Below, piece by piece: positions 7,570 to 17,127 of a stretch of DNA of 23,705 nucleotides. Numbering within the stretch: the stretch's first letter is position 1; each line of letters begins with the position of its first letter. Source of the stretch: JBGTIS01 sp041745535 (GTDB lineage: Bacteria; Bacteroidota; Bacteroidia; Cytophagales; Cyclobacteriaceae); assembly GCA_041745535.1 (NCBI GenBank), contig JBGTIS010000240.1, positions 1 through 23,705 of the forward strand, written 5' to 3'. The notes under the pieces were generated by a model. The model did not search any database. It worked only from the letters and a program-made list of their open reading frames with translations, and was not told where the DNA came from. A program made the position numbers and the translations under genes.

Positions 7570-10500
7570 ATGAAGCTTTTTTATAAAATATTGATAGTCC
7601 TATCAATACTTGGAACGCACGCCACATATGCGCAGACCTACCATTTTTCTGATAGTGTAGAAGTTTTTGGTGAAGACGTCTACAAAATGCTTTCCGCTAC
7701 CAACGATAGCAGTGCCACACAGGTGGGGCGGCTTTTCTCAGGCATTTGGGACGGTGAGAAACTCAGCAACGCTCAAAAAGATTCTATCGTGCAGATTTCT
7801 CAGCGTATGCTAAAGCGGAATTTTAAACCAAGACCCTATTTTCAGAGCTTTTATGCTACCATCGCTTACGCGCTGGACTCCGCCGACATCAGTTCCAAAA
7901 ATCTGAATGAGCTGCTGGCCGTAACAGGCAAAGCACTTACCTATTACGACCGTGAGCAAATGGGCTTTTATTTAAGAACTTTACAGAATTTTTTCCAGAA
8001 AAATATGCTGTATCAAGCTTCTTACAACCAGTTGTTGGTAAGTGGTGGCAGCTATTTCTTTGAGTTTATTAAGCCAATAGTGGAAATACCACCCATTGTG
8101 GAAGAAACACCCCCATCGGAAGAAGAAAACGAATGGGTAACCGAAGATGACCAGAGCGGTTGGGGAGATCCCGTTCCAACAGATGATTGGGGGAACCTGA
8201 ATAACGATGCTGGCTGGAATACCGGCTGGGGAAACGAACCTGATTCCAGCGTAGCCGAAAGTGAATTGCCCGCTACGGTAGATGACTATCTGATACAAGA
8301 ACCTGAGCAACCCGAAGTTGTCGGTGCTGTACTCCACCTCGACAATGTTACTTTTACCTTTAAAACCACCTTTGATTCGGCCAATTTACATAACACCAAA
8401 GGCGATTTAATGCTGAACAATGGAACTTTTGTGGGCGAAGGTGGCACATTTGATTGGGCCGCCGCAGGCTATAACGAAGATTCTGTGTTCTGTACTTTAG
8501 CTAAATATAATTTTGATATCAGATCACCCAAGCTTGAAGCTGAAAACGCGAAAATGTCGTATCTGGGTATGTTACCACAGCCGGTTGAAGGCATTTTTCA
8601 GTTTGCCAGCCAGAAACACTCCAGCGTTTACAATGCCAATTATCCACGCTTTAAATCTTACAAAAGTAACATAGAAGTAAATGTATTTAACAATAAAAAT
8701 ACCGGCGACAATAAAATTATATATAAAGGTGGCTTTTCGCTGGAAGGAAGGAATTTTTCCAGTTCTTCAGTCTTCGATGGCATTGCTACACTGATCGTAC
8801 AGGATCAGGCATTTAAAAAATTTAAAGCCACTGCTCGCATATTTAGTTTCAACGATTCGCTGGTAAATGCCAATCCGGCAACTGTCACTATTTATCATAA
8901 AAGAGATTCTATTTATCATCCATCGGCTAACCTGCGCTATTATGCCGATTCTTCTGAATTGGTAATCAGGCCAAATGAGGGAAATTTTAAAAATACTCCT
9001 TTTAACTCTTCGTACTTTAATGTGGATATCACTGCCGATATCATCCGTTGGAATATCAACAGCGATTCGCTCAATATCGCTACCTTGACCTCCCGAAAGC
9101 AGGTGCCTGTTATATTCGAATCGCACGAGTATTTTGATGAAAACCGGTTCGAAAAGCTTTCGCGAATGTACGATTTTCACCCCTTGATTCTGGCTATCGG
9201 CTATGGGAATAGAAAAAAGCAAAAAAGCTTTTACGTAGAAGACCTGGCACAGGATAGCAAACTGAATTCGAAAATGATAGAAGCTGCCATGGTGGATTTG
9301 TACGGGCGTGGCCTGATTGATTTTGACGAAAAAACGGGCAAAATTACTATTAATAAAAAGGGCTATAACTATGTATTGGCCAACGCGAAGCGAAAAGATT
9401 TCGATAATATCTCAATGCCTTCTGTTGAAGCAGCATTGCCCAATGCCACTTTAGATTTGGAAAATCAGGAGCTCAAAGTAAGAGGTATTAACAAATTTTA
9501 CATCAGTGAAACGCTGAATGTGTATATCACACCAAAAAACAAGGAATTAACCTTGCTGAATAACCGTAATTTCCGGTTCGATGGGAACTTATATTCAGGG
9601 AATTTTGAGTTTGTAGGCCGGAATTTTAAATTCGATTACGATCAGTTTCTGGTTGATCTTCCCGAAATTGACTCCATCCGGTTTTACTTAACAGACGAGA
9701 ACGGAAAACGAAAAAGAGTCGATAATAGCCTGGTAAGCGCCAGTCAGGATAGCGCCGCGGTTGCCTCAGAAATTCGGGAAGGCTTTCAGCAAACTTCAGG
9801 TACACTTTTTATTAATGAACCCGATAACAAATCGGCCCGCAAGTTTTATCCCAATTACCCTAAGTTCGATGCGCAAAACGGAGCTGTTATTTATTTTGAT
9901 GGCGATGAAATACTAGACGGAGCTTATGATAAATCGGTATATTTTGTGGTTCCTCCTTTCGCCGTAGATAGCTTAAGTGATACTGACCCTTCTTCCATTG
10001 GGTTTGAAGGTACCCTATATAGCGGTATTTTTCCTTCATTCGACGAAACGCTGCGTGTAATGAGCGATAATTCAATGGGTTTTGAACATAAGGTGCCACC
10101 CGAAGGCTATGAACTTTATAAAGGTTCAGGAAAATTTTATAACCAACTTGCCCTCAACAGAAACGGATTACGCGGAACCGGTACTATTGAATTTTTAACC
10201 AGTACGCTGGAGTCGCAGGACTTTGTGTTTTATATGGATTCGGTAATTACCGATGGTACATACATGGAAGTAAGAGAAGGTACGCTAGGCGCTGCCAGCT
10301 TTCCGCAGGCCTATGTGGAAAATTATAACATGAGGTGGTTACCACAACAGGACAGTATGTACATTATCAATAAGGATAAACCATTTGACCTCTATAACCA
10401 AACTGCCTCGTTGGATGGATCTGCCATTTTAACCAAGCAGGGGCTATTAGGAAAAGGCACTTTATTTACCCGGGGATCTGAGGCGAATTCCGAAGAAATG

Positions 10501-12429
10501 GCATTTGAGCAAAGTAGATTTTACGCGCGACACGCTGAATTCGAAATTAAGTCGGACGACCCTAAAAAACCTGCATTGGGAGGAAAAGATGTTAGGGTTG
10601 ACTTTGATTTACAGAAAGAACTAGCCACTATTAGTCCTGAAGAAGAAGGAGTAGCTGCCATAGATTTTCCCTATGCGCAATTCAAAACATCAATCACCAA
10701 TGCGGTTTGGAATCTGATGGATGAAACCATAAAAATGAGTAAACCAGAAAACGTTCCGATAGAAAACTCCTATTTTTATGCAACCCGAAAAGATCTGGAC
10801 TCGCTCGCCTTTAGTGCTGAAGAAGCTGTTTATAACATCCCTTTACAGCAACTGGACATTTCCGGTGTTCCTTTTATTAAAGTAGCCGATGCTAAAATAA
10901 TTCCCGAAAATAATGAAGTGCAGGTACAGCAGAACGCGAAGCTTCATACGTTTAAAAATGCCACTTTGGTGTTAGATACGGTCAACGAATATCATCACCT
11001 TATCAATGGAACCATTGACATTGTAAACAGGAAAAAATTTACAGGAACGGCTACCTACCAGTTCGTAAATTCAGAATCTGATACATTTGCCATCGCGCTT
11101 ACAGGTTTTAGAACCTTGAAAGAGGAAATACCGGAAGGCAACAAAAATATGATTACCCGAGAATATACCGTAGCCGAAGGTGAAGTATCCAAAGAGCAAA
11201 ATCTTGATATTTCTCCAGGCATGCTGTACCGTGGGAAAGTTAAAATGGCTGCCTATAAACCAGCACTCACGCTGGATGGGTATGTGAAACTGGATTTTCA
11301 AACCATTCCGGATTATAATACCTGGATTAAATACGAAAGCGATGCCGAGCAGCAGCAGGTGGTTTTTGACTTCGAAAACGCGGTTTCTGAACGTGGAGAA
11401 AAGCTGTTTGCCGGTTTGCAAATGGACAATCGTACCAAAGAGTTATACGCTACCTTTATAACCAAACCACACTCTATAGGCGATTTTGAAGTCTTCAGAC
11501 CAAAAGGTTTACTTTCTTATAACCAGAAAGAAGGCCAGTATGAAATAAAAACGCCCGAAAAAGCGGAAGGAAAATCTTACAAAGGAGAAGTGTTTACTTA
11601 TAATGAAAACACCAAAAAGATTACTTTTGAAGGACCTGTTCATTTTATAGAAAACCAGGATCCGGGTATGAAGCTACAGGCATCTGCTATCGGAACCGGT
11701 GATTTGGATAGCGGCAAATTCAACCTGGATGCGTTTCTGGTGTTTGATTTTAATATACCGCCTCAGGCAGCTGAAATGATGGGGAATGACCTGAATACTA
11801 CCGCCGACCGAGTGGGTGCTCCCTCAGCTACCCAGGACAGAACTTCGTTGCTGTATAAAGCTGCCGAATTCATGGGCAATCAGGCAGTAAATGAATACAG
11901 CCAGCGTTCGGTGTCTAACTATACCTCTTTGTTTGCTGTAGCTCCGGAAATGGCACATACGCTGGTTATTTCCGATGTAGACCTGGCCTGGTCAAATGAA
12001 AATAAAGCCTGGTACAATACCTCTCCCATCGGTATTTCCAATATCCTGAATGTAGATGTAAATGCCAAGGTAAACGGATTTTTGGAGATCAAACCCAGTG
12101 AGGCAGGTAACATGATCAACCTGTTTATGCAGGCTTCTCCGGGTAGCTGGTACTTTTTCAGTTATCAGAATGCCCGCTTAATGGTGTGGGCTTACAATGA
12201 GGATTTTAATGATGTGATTATTGAAAAGTCTAAAATCGCGAAAGCTGCCAGCGATGAATTTGCTTTTTATGAGGGCGATGTAGCAGAAACCATGACCTAC
12301 ATTACCCGTTTCCGTAAAACATATCTGGGTATTACCGAACCTTTCCGTTTCGACGATTCACCACAATTAGTTGCCGACGAAGAGAAGAAAGATGATAAAA
12401 AGGAAGAAAAAGCCAAAGATGGTTTTTAA
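7570..12429 (+). CDS. Giant secreted beta-rich protein of unknown function
   Basis: The likely start is ATG 7570, giving 1619 residues with a clear signal peptide (MKLFYKILIVLSILGTHATYA, then QTY). An upstream in-frame ATG at 7504 would add 22 residues before the signal peptide and is unlikely. I recognise no named domain. Residues about 40-170 are helical. A Trp/Gly/Asp/Asn-rich linker lies near 190-230. The rest is long runs of beta-strand segments with recurring GTF..EG.F, NATLDLEN and NGTIDI patterns, recalling OstA/AsmA-like periplasmic beta structures. Around 563-610 there is a winged-helix-like patch (MIEAAMVDLYGRGLIDFDEK). The tail is Lys/Asp/Glu-rich and there is no T9SS C-terminal domain. 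It is likely conserved in the order as an envelope protein; function unknown. Confidence 0.8.
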   Translation: MKLFYKILIVLSILGTHATYAQTYHFSDSVEVFGEDVYKMLSATNDSSATQVGRLFSGIWDGEKLSNAQKDSIVQISQRMLKRNFKPRPYFQSFYATIAYALDSADISSKNLNELLAVTGKALTYYDREQMGFYLRTLQNFFQKNMLYQASYNQLLVSGGSYFFEFIKPIVEIPPIVEETPPSEEENEWVTEDDQSGWGDPVPTDDWGNLNNDAGWNTGWGNEPDSSVAESELPATVDDYLIQEPEQPEVVGAVLHLDNVTFTFKTTFDSANLHNTKGDLMLNNGTFVGEGGTFDWAAAGYNEDSVFCTLAKYNFDIRSPKLEAENAKMSYLGMLPQPVEGIFQFASQKHSSVYNANYPRFKSYKSNIEVNVFNNKNTGDNKIIYKGGFSLEGRNFSSSSVFDGIATLIVQDQAFKKFKATARIFSFNDSLVNANPATVTIYHKRDSIYHPSANLRYYADSSELVIRPNEGNFKNTPFNSSYFNVDITADIIRWNINSDSLNIATLTSRKQVPVIFESHEYFDENRFEKLSRMYDFHPLILAIGYGNRKKQKSFYVEDLAQDSKLNSKMIEAAMVDLYGRGLIDFDEKTGKITINKKGYNYVLANAKRKDFDNISMPSVEAALPNATLDLENQELKVRGINKFYISETLNVYITPKNKELTLLNNRNFRFDGNLYSGNFEFVGRNFKFDYDQFLVDLPEIDSIRFYLTDENGKRKRVDNSLVSASQDSAAVASEIREGFQQTSGTLFINEPDNKSARKFYPNYPKFDAQNGAVIYFDGDEILDGAYDKSVYFVVPPFAVDSLSDTDPSSIGFEGTLYSGIFPSFDETLRVMSDNSMGFEHKVPPEGYELYKGSGKFYNQLALNRNGLRGTGTIEFLTSTLESQDFVFYMDSVITDGTYMEVREGTLGAASFPQAYVENYNMRWLPQQDSMYIINKDKPFDLYNQTASLDGSAILTKQGLLGKGTLFTRGSEANSEEMAFEQSRFYARHAEFEIKSDDPKKPALGGKDVRVDFDLQKELATISPEEEGVAAIDFPYAQFKTSITNAVWNLMDETIKMSKPENVPIENSYFYATRKDLDSLAFSAEEAVYNIPLQQLDISGVPFIKVADAKIIPENNEVQVQQNAKLHTFKNATLVLDTVNEYHHLINGTIDIVNRKKFTGTATYQFVNSESDTFAIALTGFRTLKEEIPEGNKNMITREYTVAEGEVSKEQNLDISPGMLYRGKVKMAAYKPALTLDGYVKLDFQTIPDYNTWIKYESDAEQQQVVFDFENAVSERGEKLFAGLQMDNRTKELYATFITKPHSIGDFEVFRPKGLLSYNQKEGQYEIKTPEKAEGKSYKGEVFTYNENTKKITFEGPVHFIENQDPGMKLQASAIGTGDLDSGKFNLDAFLVFDFNIPPQAAEMMGNDLNTTADRVGAPSATQDRTSLLYKAAEFMGNQAVNEYSQRSVSNYTSLFAVAPEMAHTLVISDVDLAWSNENKAWYNTSPIGISNILNVDVNAKVNGFLEIKPSEAGNMINLFMQASPGSWYFFSYQNARLMVWAYNEDFNDVIIEKSKIAKAASDEFAFYEGDVAETMTYITRFRKTYLGITEPFRFDDSPQLVADEEKKDDKKEEKAKDGF

Positions 12430-12445
12430 GAACTTTTCTCTATGT

Positions 12446-12480
12446 GATGCGGGTTTTATGGAAGTTGATTCACCAGCATC
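12446..12480 (+). terminator. Weak hairpin after the giant gene
   Basis: GATGCGGGT pairs with ACCAGCATC, 9 positions with one mismatch, around a 17-base loop. The following bases are AT-rich but lack a T run, so termination is uncertain. Confidence 0.25.
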
Positions 12481-12552
12481 CAATTTATTTATTTGAGAAA
12501 ATAGATATTTTTTTATTTTATCTGTTATAATTGTTCAGATCTAAATTAGCGC

Positions 12553-13197
12553 ATGAAATTATTATTAATATTAGCCGGTGTTATACTGGCCTACCTGCTT
12601 GGCTCTATTCCTACCGCGGTATGGTATGGCAAACGGTATTTTGGTGTAGACGTCCGTAAACATGGCAGTGGAAATGCCGGCGCTACCAACACATTCCGGG
12701 TATTGGGAAAAAGAGCCGGGTCGGTGGTGCTCCTTTTTGATGTGTTGAAAGGAGCAGTGGCTGCGATTTTGCCCATTATTTTATTTCGAATGGGTTTTAT
12801 TCCACTGGACCAGCTTACCGGCTATAAATTGGTGTTTGGCATTGCCGCCGTAGTCGGCCATATTTTCCCTGTTTATCTGAATTTCAAAGGTGGTAAAGGC
12901 GTAGCTACTTTATTGGGTATGATGCTGGCCATCCAACCCATGGTGGCACTCATCTGCATCAGTGTCTTTCTGATTGCCTTGTTAATATCCAAATATGTCT
13001 CTCTAAGCTCTATGATTGCTGCCTTAGCCTTTCCTATTCTTTTGTTATTACCGCCTTTTAAGCCTGGCGGTCCTGTGCTGATTATTTTTGGCTTTCTGAT
13101 GTTTGTCATGCTGGTATATACGCATCGTAAAAACGTGAAAAGAATTTTGTCAGGCGACGAAAGCAGGACTTATTTATTGGGAAAGAAAGGCGATTAA
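12553..13197 (+). CDS. plsY: Glycerol-3-phosphate acyltransferase PlsY
   Basis: PlsY moves the acyl group from acyl-phosphate to glycerol-3-phosphate, the first step of phospholipid synthesis, in the inner membrane. The 214-residue protein has about five membrane helices. Motif 1 is SGNAGATN (39-46), followed by the conserved FDVLKG (62-67). Motif 2 is GHIFPVYLNFKGGKGVAT (102-119), with the glycine-rich phosphate-binding loop. These are the known PlsY motifs and the length is usual (about 200-220). It stands alone between the giant secreted protein and the M20 peptidase. No PlsX partner is in the window. Confidence 0.95.
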   Translation: MKLLLILAGVILAYLLGSIPTAVWYGKRYFGVDVRKHGSGNAGATNTFRVLGKRAGSVVLLFDVLKGAVAAILPIILFRMGFIPLDQLTGYKLVFGIAAVVGHIFPVYLNFKGGKGVATLLGMMLAIQPMVALICISVFLIALLISKYVSLSSMIAALAFPILLLLPPFKPGGPVLIIFGFLMFVMLVYTHRKNVKRILSGDESRTYLLGKKGD

Positions 13198-13198
13198 T

Positions 13199-13251
13199 AA
13201 TGCTTTTTGACTGATTTCCTTTTGGAAAAATCCTCAGAGAAGAAAAGCATT
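13199..13251. repeat. Nested inverted repeat after plsY
   Basis: AATGCTTTT (13199-13207) pairs perfectly with AAAAGCATT (13243-13251). Inside the 35-base loop sits a smaller TTTCC-TTTT-GGAAA hairpin. There is no T tract, so it may stabilise the plsY message end or act as a loose terminator. Confidence 0.4.
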
Positions 13252-13266
13252 CTCTGGTTAGTTATT

Positions 13267-13274
13267 TATATTTG
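13267..13274 (+). promoter_or_regulatory. -7 promoter element upstream of the M20 peptidase
   Basis: TATATTTG matches TAnnTTTG and lies 26 bases before the ATG at 13301. No clear -33 element is present. Confidence 0.35.
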
Positions 13275-13300
13275 AAAAAAGGATTTCAATTCAAAGTATT

Positions 13301-14674
13301 ATGGCGGAATCTATTAAAACCTATATTGATCAGCATAAAGACCGGTTTATTAACGAACTTTTTGATCTGTTACGCATTCCCTCGGTAAGTACCGACAGTA
13401 CGTTTAAAGCAGAGGTGCGCAAAGCCGCCGAATTTCTAAAACAGAAACTGGAGGAAGCTGGGGCAGAAAAAGTAGAACTCTGCGAAACAGGCGGCAACCC
13501 GATCGTATATGGCGAAAAAATTATTGATCCTGCCCTGCCTACCGTACTGGTATATGGCCATTACGATGTACAACCAGCTGATCCGTATGAACTTTGGGAA
13601 TCGCCTCCTTTTGAGCCCCAGATTAGGGACGGTAAAATATATGCCCGTGGTGCCTGTGACGATAAAGGCCAGGTATATATGCACATAAAGGCGCTTGAGA
13701 CCATGATCAATGAAAATCGCCTGCCCTGCAATGTAAAATTTATGATAGAGGGAGAAGAAGAGATTGGCTCAGACCACCTGGAAAGCTTTGTGACTACCAA
13801 TAAAGAAAAACTGGCTGCTGACACCATGCTGATTTCCGATACGGATATTATTGATAATGAGAACCCGTCAATAACTGTGGGTTTACGGGGTATGAGTTAC
13901 ATGGAAGTTGAGGCAACCGGTCCGAAACGCGACCTGCACTCGGGTATGTATGGAGGTGCGGTTGCCAATCCGATCAATGTATTAAGTAAAATTATCGCTT
14001 CTTTGCACGACGAAAACAACAGAGTTACCATTCCTGGATTTTACGACAAAGTAGTCGCGCTTTCTGAAAATGAAAGGAAAGAAATTAACAAAGCACCCTT
14101 TGACCTGAAAAAGTATAAGTCCGAACTAAATATTGAGGAGGTACAGGGCGAAGCAGGGTACAATACATTGGAAAGAATAGGGATTCGCCCTACCCTGGAT
14201 GTAAATGGCATTTGGGGTGGATACACCGGTGAAGGCGCAAAAACCGTGTTGCCTGCCAAAGCTTATGCCAAAATATCAATGCGACTGGTTCCTGATCAGG
14301 ATTTTCAGGAAATTAACAAACTTTTTACGCAACATATAGAATCGATTGCCCCAAAAAGTGTGAAGGTAAAAGTAACCGCGCTTCATGGTGGCCATCCGGC
14401 TGTGGTTCCTCCCAAATCAAAAGGTATTCAGGCAGCCAGTCAGGCCTTTGAAGAAGCCTGGGGAAAAAACCCTGTACTTACCCGCGAAGGAGGCAGTATT
14501 CCTATTGTTTCACTATTCCAAAAGGTTTTAGGTTTAGATTCGGTACTGATGGGCTTTGGCCTGCACGAAGATGCCATTCATTCGCCTAACGAAAGTTATG
14601 GGATTTTCAATTATTTAAAGGGCATTGAAACCATTGCTTTATTTTATAAGCACTTTGCCCAGTTAAGCCGGTAA
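13301..14674 (+). CDS. M20-family metallopeptidase (CNDP-type dipeptidase)
   Basis: The 457-residue cytoplasmic zinc peptidase has no signal peptide. Metal ligands can be placed: His87 in VYGHYDVQP, Asp120 in ARGACDDKG, the catalytic/ligand pair Glu152-Glu153 in EGEEEIGS, Asp180 in LISDTD, and His427 in HEDAIHSPNE; Asp89 is the usual catalytic aspartate. A lid/dimerisation domain (about 195-310) carries the conserved RDLHSGMYGG with His213. This matches the M20 branch of carnosinase and cytosolic non-specific dipeptidases, which cut short peptides during amino-acid recycling. Length is normal. It converges on the NlpC/P60 gene with only 14 bases between stops. The exact substrate is not visible. 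Confidence 0.92.
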   Translation: MAESIKTYIDQHKDRFINELFDLLRIPSVSTDSTFKAEVRKAAEFLKQKLEEAGAEKVELCETGGNPIVYGEKIIDPALPTVLVYGHYDVQPADPYELWESPPFEPQIRDGKIYARGACDDKGQVYMHIKALETMINENRLPCNVKFMIEGEEEIGSDHLESFVTTNKEKLAADTMLISDTDIIDNENPSITVGLRGMSYMEVEATGPKRDLHSGMYGGAVANPINVLSKIIASLHDENNRVTIPGFYDKVVALSENERKEINKAPFDLKKYKSELNIEEVQGEAGYNTLERIGIRPTLDVNGIWGGYTGEGAKTVLPAKAYAKISMRLVPDQDFQEINKLFTQHIESIAPKSVKVKVTALHGGHPAVVPPKSKGIQAASQAFEEAWGKNPVLTREGGSIPIVSLFQKVLGLDSVLMGFGLHEDAIHSPNESYGIFNYLKGIETIALFYKHFAQLSR

Positions 14675-14688
14675 TGCTGGCGTTTGGT

Positions 14689-15894
14689 TTAAAACAGTTT
14701 CTCGTTTTTTAAATTAACAATTTCATTGGTGCTGTTGATGATTCGTTTTGACCGGACATACCGGTTCAGATTATATTCATCATAATTTTCAGCCTTTGGG
14801 TCAATGCTGTTCACCTGGATATGAGCGGGTAAACCCGGGGCATGGATAAACTCTTTACTGCCAATCCACATACCAACATGCGATATGCGTTCACGGGTGC
14901 TGTCAGTAGCAGCCTTTCCAAAAAACAACAAATCCCCAGGTGCCAGTTTATCAAAATTTTTATCTTCATCTACCAGTTCACCGGCATGTACCTGCTGGGA
15001 AGCATCACGGGGTAATAACTTCCCATTGATAAAATAAATAGTTTTGGTAAAGCCGCTGCAATCCATTCCTTTAGAAGATGTACCACCCCACAGATAAGGC
15101 ACTCCCATAAATTTAAAAGCAGTGTTTACTAAATTTTTCTCAGTAGTTTCTGTACCGGATAGCCAGGTTTGAAAAGGCTCAGCTTCCCCTTTTTTCACAT
15201 GAGCCATTCTGCCATCCGGAAATTTCACCTCATAACCCGACCTGCTTTCACTAATAAGTTCCATAATATCTCCAATTACCAGATCAGATGCAGTTCCTTT
15301 TTTAAAAGCCGGATCGTTGTAGGCAAAGCCGTAAACCTGGGTATAAATAAGCTTGGGAGCTTTTTGCCATGCATCAAAACTGGTTTTATTCATAGGCTGA
15401 AAACTTCCCTGTATCCAGCTAATGTATTTATCAGGAGTTTGCACCAGATGCCATTCTCCTTCTTTTTTCAGGATTTTTAATGGCATGCCCATGGTTGCCT
15501 GCGTGGCTAACTCGGCAGAATGTTTAGGTTCCGACCGAATGTTGGCTACAGAAATAGAAACCACTCCCAGTGAGTCTGCCCCTATACCTCCATCTGGTAA
15601 AAGTGTAAGGCTGTCTATAACAGGCATAGCTTTTTGGTCTAATTGTGATAACAGCGCTTTTTTTGCCTCGGGTAAGTCGGTTTCACCTTTCAGAATTATT
15701 TGATCATTTTTTTCAACTGCTTCAATACTAAAAACCGCTACTCTTTTGTCAGGTGCGTATTCAGATTTAACTTTGGCAATCACTTTCATAATTTTTTGTG
15801 ATCCCTCTATATTTTTTTCTGATAAGTCGGCCTGACAGGCACTTAACGCGAAAAGTAAAAACCAGTAGTATTTTTTATTAAAAAAGGATAACAT
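14689..15894 (-). CDS. Lipoprotein NlpC/P60 (C40) peptidoglycan hydrolase with SH3 domains
   Basis: The 401-residue lipoprotein has a signal with lipobox ALSAC (Cys20). A poorly defined N-terminal domain spans about 30-105. A bacterial SH3-like domain follows at about 112-163 (VSISVANIRSEPKHSAELATQ), then a second SH3-like part at about 183-245. The NlpC/P60 domain is at about 253-385: Cys279 in MDCSGFTK, His339 in SHVGMWIG and His351 in EFIHAPG form the usual Cys-His-His triad. Such enzymes cut the D-gamma-Glu-diamino-acid bond of peptidoglycan stem peptides, with SH3 domains holding the substrate. The architecture resembles the Bacteroides/Anabaena YkfC-type amidases. The protein would face the periplasm. 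The gene is single, next to the large AT-rich gap. Confidence 0.9.
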   Translation of the reverse strand: MLSFFNKKYYWFLLFALSACQADLSEKNIEGSQKIMKVIAKVKSEYAPDKRVAVFSIEAVEKNDQIILKGETDLPEAKKALLSQLDQKAMPVIDSLTLLPDGGIGADSLGVVSISVANIRSEPKHSAELATQATMGMPLKILKKEGEWHLVQTPDKYISWIQGSFQPMNKTSFDAWQKAPKLIYTQVYGFAYNDPAFKKGTASDLVIGDIMELISESRSGYEVKFPDGRMAHVKKGEAEPFQTWLSGTETTEKNLVNTAFKFMGVPYLWGGTSSKGMDCSGFTKTIYFINGKLLPRDASQQVHAGELVDEDKNFDKLAPGDLLFFGKAATDSTRERISHVGMWIGSKEFIHAPGLPAHIQVNSIDPKAENYDEYNLNRYVRSKRIINSTNEIVNLKNEKLF

Positions 15895-16323
15895 GTACGA
15901 TTATTTTTGATGAAAAAAGTATCTGCCATTTTAATGAATAATTTTTAAAATTACCCAGTAAACGCGGATTTTAAATTTACCACAAAAGCATTAAAATACT
16001 TTAAATTTCCTGCTGCTATGATACTAAAACCACACCAAAATAAATAAGGCAGCTAAGTAAGAATAAATAAAATGTAACAGTTATAATTTATGAATAAAAT
16101 TATCAAATCTGGTTATGGATTTTTGAAAAAAATCAGCATTTTTTTCCTTATTTTTAATTTATTGTCGAATTTTACAGAGAAAATTTTAATATAAAGTCTG
16201 TTATTTCAAATTATCTTTCAAATTAATACATCAAGTTTTATATTTCTTCGTTATATTATTCAGTCGGGTGTAAGCTAATGGGCAAAAGTTAACCAAAACA
16301 TGCTTTTCAGAGTTATTATATAG
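15895..16323. other. AT-rich intergenic region between divergent genes
   Basis: About 430 bases between the NlpC/P60 gene (minus strand) and map (plus strand). It is very AT-rich with long A and T runs and TTTAAATTT-like stretches. I see no ORF of protein-like character, no tRNA-like fold and no repeat array. It presumably holds the promoter for the minus-strand gene, though I found no clean TAnnTTTG match there. Confidence 0.5.
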
Positions 16324-16354
16324 TTCGGGCAATTACCGGATTTTATTAACTTTG
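16324..16354 (+). promoter_or_regulatory. Candidate promoter for the map-HAD pair
   Basis: TTCG (one mismatch to TTTG) at 16324-16327, then 19 bases, then TAACTTTG at 16347-16354, a full TAnnTTTG match. The map ATG follows 17 bases later, giving a very short leader. Confidence 0.5.
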
Positions 16355-16371
16355 TTAGAAAGAAAACAAGT

Positions 16372-17118
16372 ATGTCTATACAAACAGAAAAAGATATTAT
16401 AGCCCTGAGAAAGATCGGTAGAATAGTAGCACTTACTATTGAGGAAATGAAAAAAAACATAGTCCCAGGAATTACTACCGCGGCGCTCGACAAAATAGGA
16501 GAAGAAGTACTCAGTGACCATGGAGCACGATCAGCGCCTAAACTGGTATATAACTTTCCGGGGGCAACCTGCATTAGTATCAACGAGAATATAGCGCATG
16601 GCATACCTGGCAATCAGATTATTGAAAATGGAGATCTGGTTAATATTGATGTTTCCGCTGAGCTAGATGGGTATTATGCCGACTCTGGTTATACCCAACA
16701 GGCAGGCGATCAAGATTCTGAAACTCAGCGTTTATGTGAGTGCGCGAAACTAGCCTTACAGGAAGCTTTACACACAGCAAAAGCTGGTGTAAGACTAAAT
16801 CAGGTAGGAAAGATTATTGAGAAAACAGCCAAAAATCAAGGATATACTACTATAAAAGACTTATGTGGGCATGGTATTGGCAAATCCTTACATGATGGTT
16901 CGTGTGATGTATTGAACTACTACGACCCACTGGACCGGAAAAGACTGAAAGAAGGTATGGTTGTTGCCATAGAACCTTTTGTGTCGATGAAAGCCAGACG
17001 TATTAAACAAACCGATGATGGATGGACGCTCACCACTCCTGAAGGTAGCCTGGTAGCTCAATATGAACACACCGTAATTATTACCAAAAAAGAGCCAATA
17101 ATTTTAACTAAAGTATAG
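16372..17118 (+). CDS. map: Type I methionine aminopeptidase
   Basis: The 248-residue cytosolic enzyme removes the N-terminal methionine from new proteins. The five metal ligands align with E. coli MetAP in spacing: Asp93 and Asp104 (NIDVSAELDGYYADSG), His167 (CGHGIGKSLHDG), Glu201 (AIEPF) and Glu232 (YEHTVII). The active-site histidines are His76 (NIAHGIPG) and His174. In Bacteroidota the standard map copy sits in the ribosomal-protein operon near secY and infA. This one is outside that setting, so it may be a second copy; that is inference. It is followed after 9 bases by a small HAD-like gene on the same strand, probably one transcript. Confidence 0.93.
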   Translation: MSIQTEKDIIALRKIGRIVALTIEEMKKNIVPGITTAALDKIGEEVLSDHGARSAPKLVYNFPGATCISINENIAHGIPGNQIIENGDLVNIDVSAELDGYYADSGYTQQAGDQDSETQRLCECAKLALQEALHTAKAGVRLNQVGKIIEKTAKNQGYTTIKDLCGHGIGKSLHDGSCDVLNYYDPLDRKRLKEGMVVAIEPFVSMKARRIKQTDDGWTLTTPEGSLVAQYEHTVIITKKEPIILTKV

Positions 17119-17127
17119 AAAACATAA

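Noticed and set aside
12526..12533. TATAATTG as a promoter for plsY
   Set aside because: One mismatch to TAnnTTTG and the nearest TTTG is 30 bases away, outside the usual spacing.
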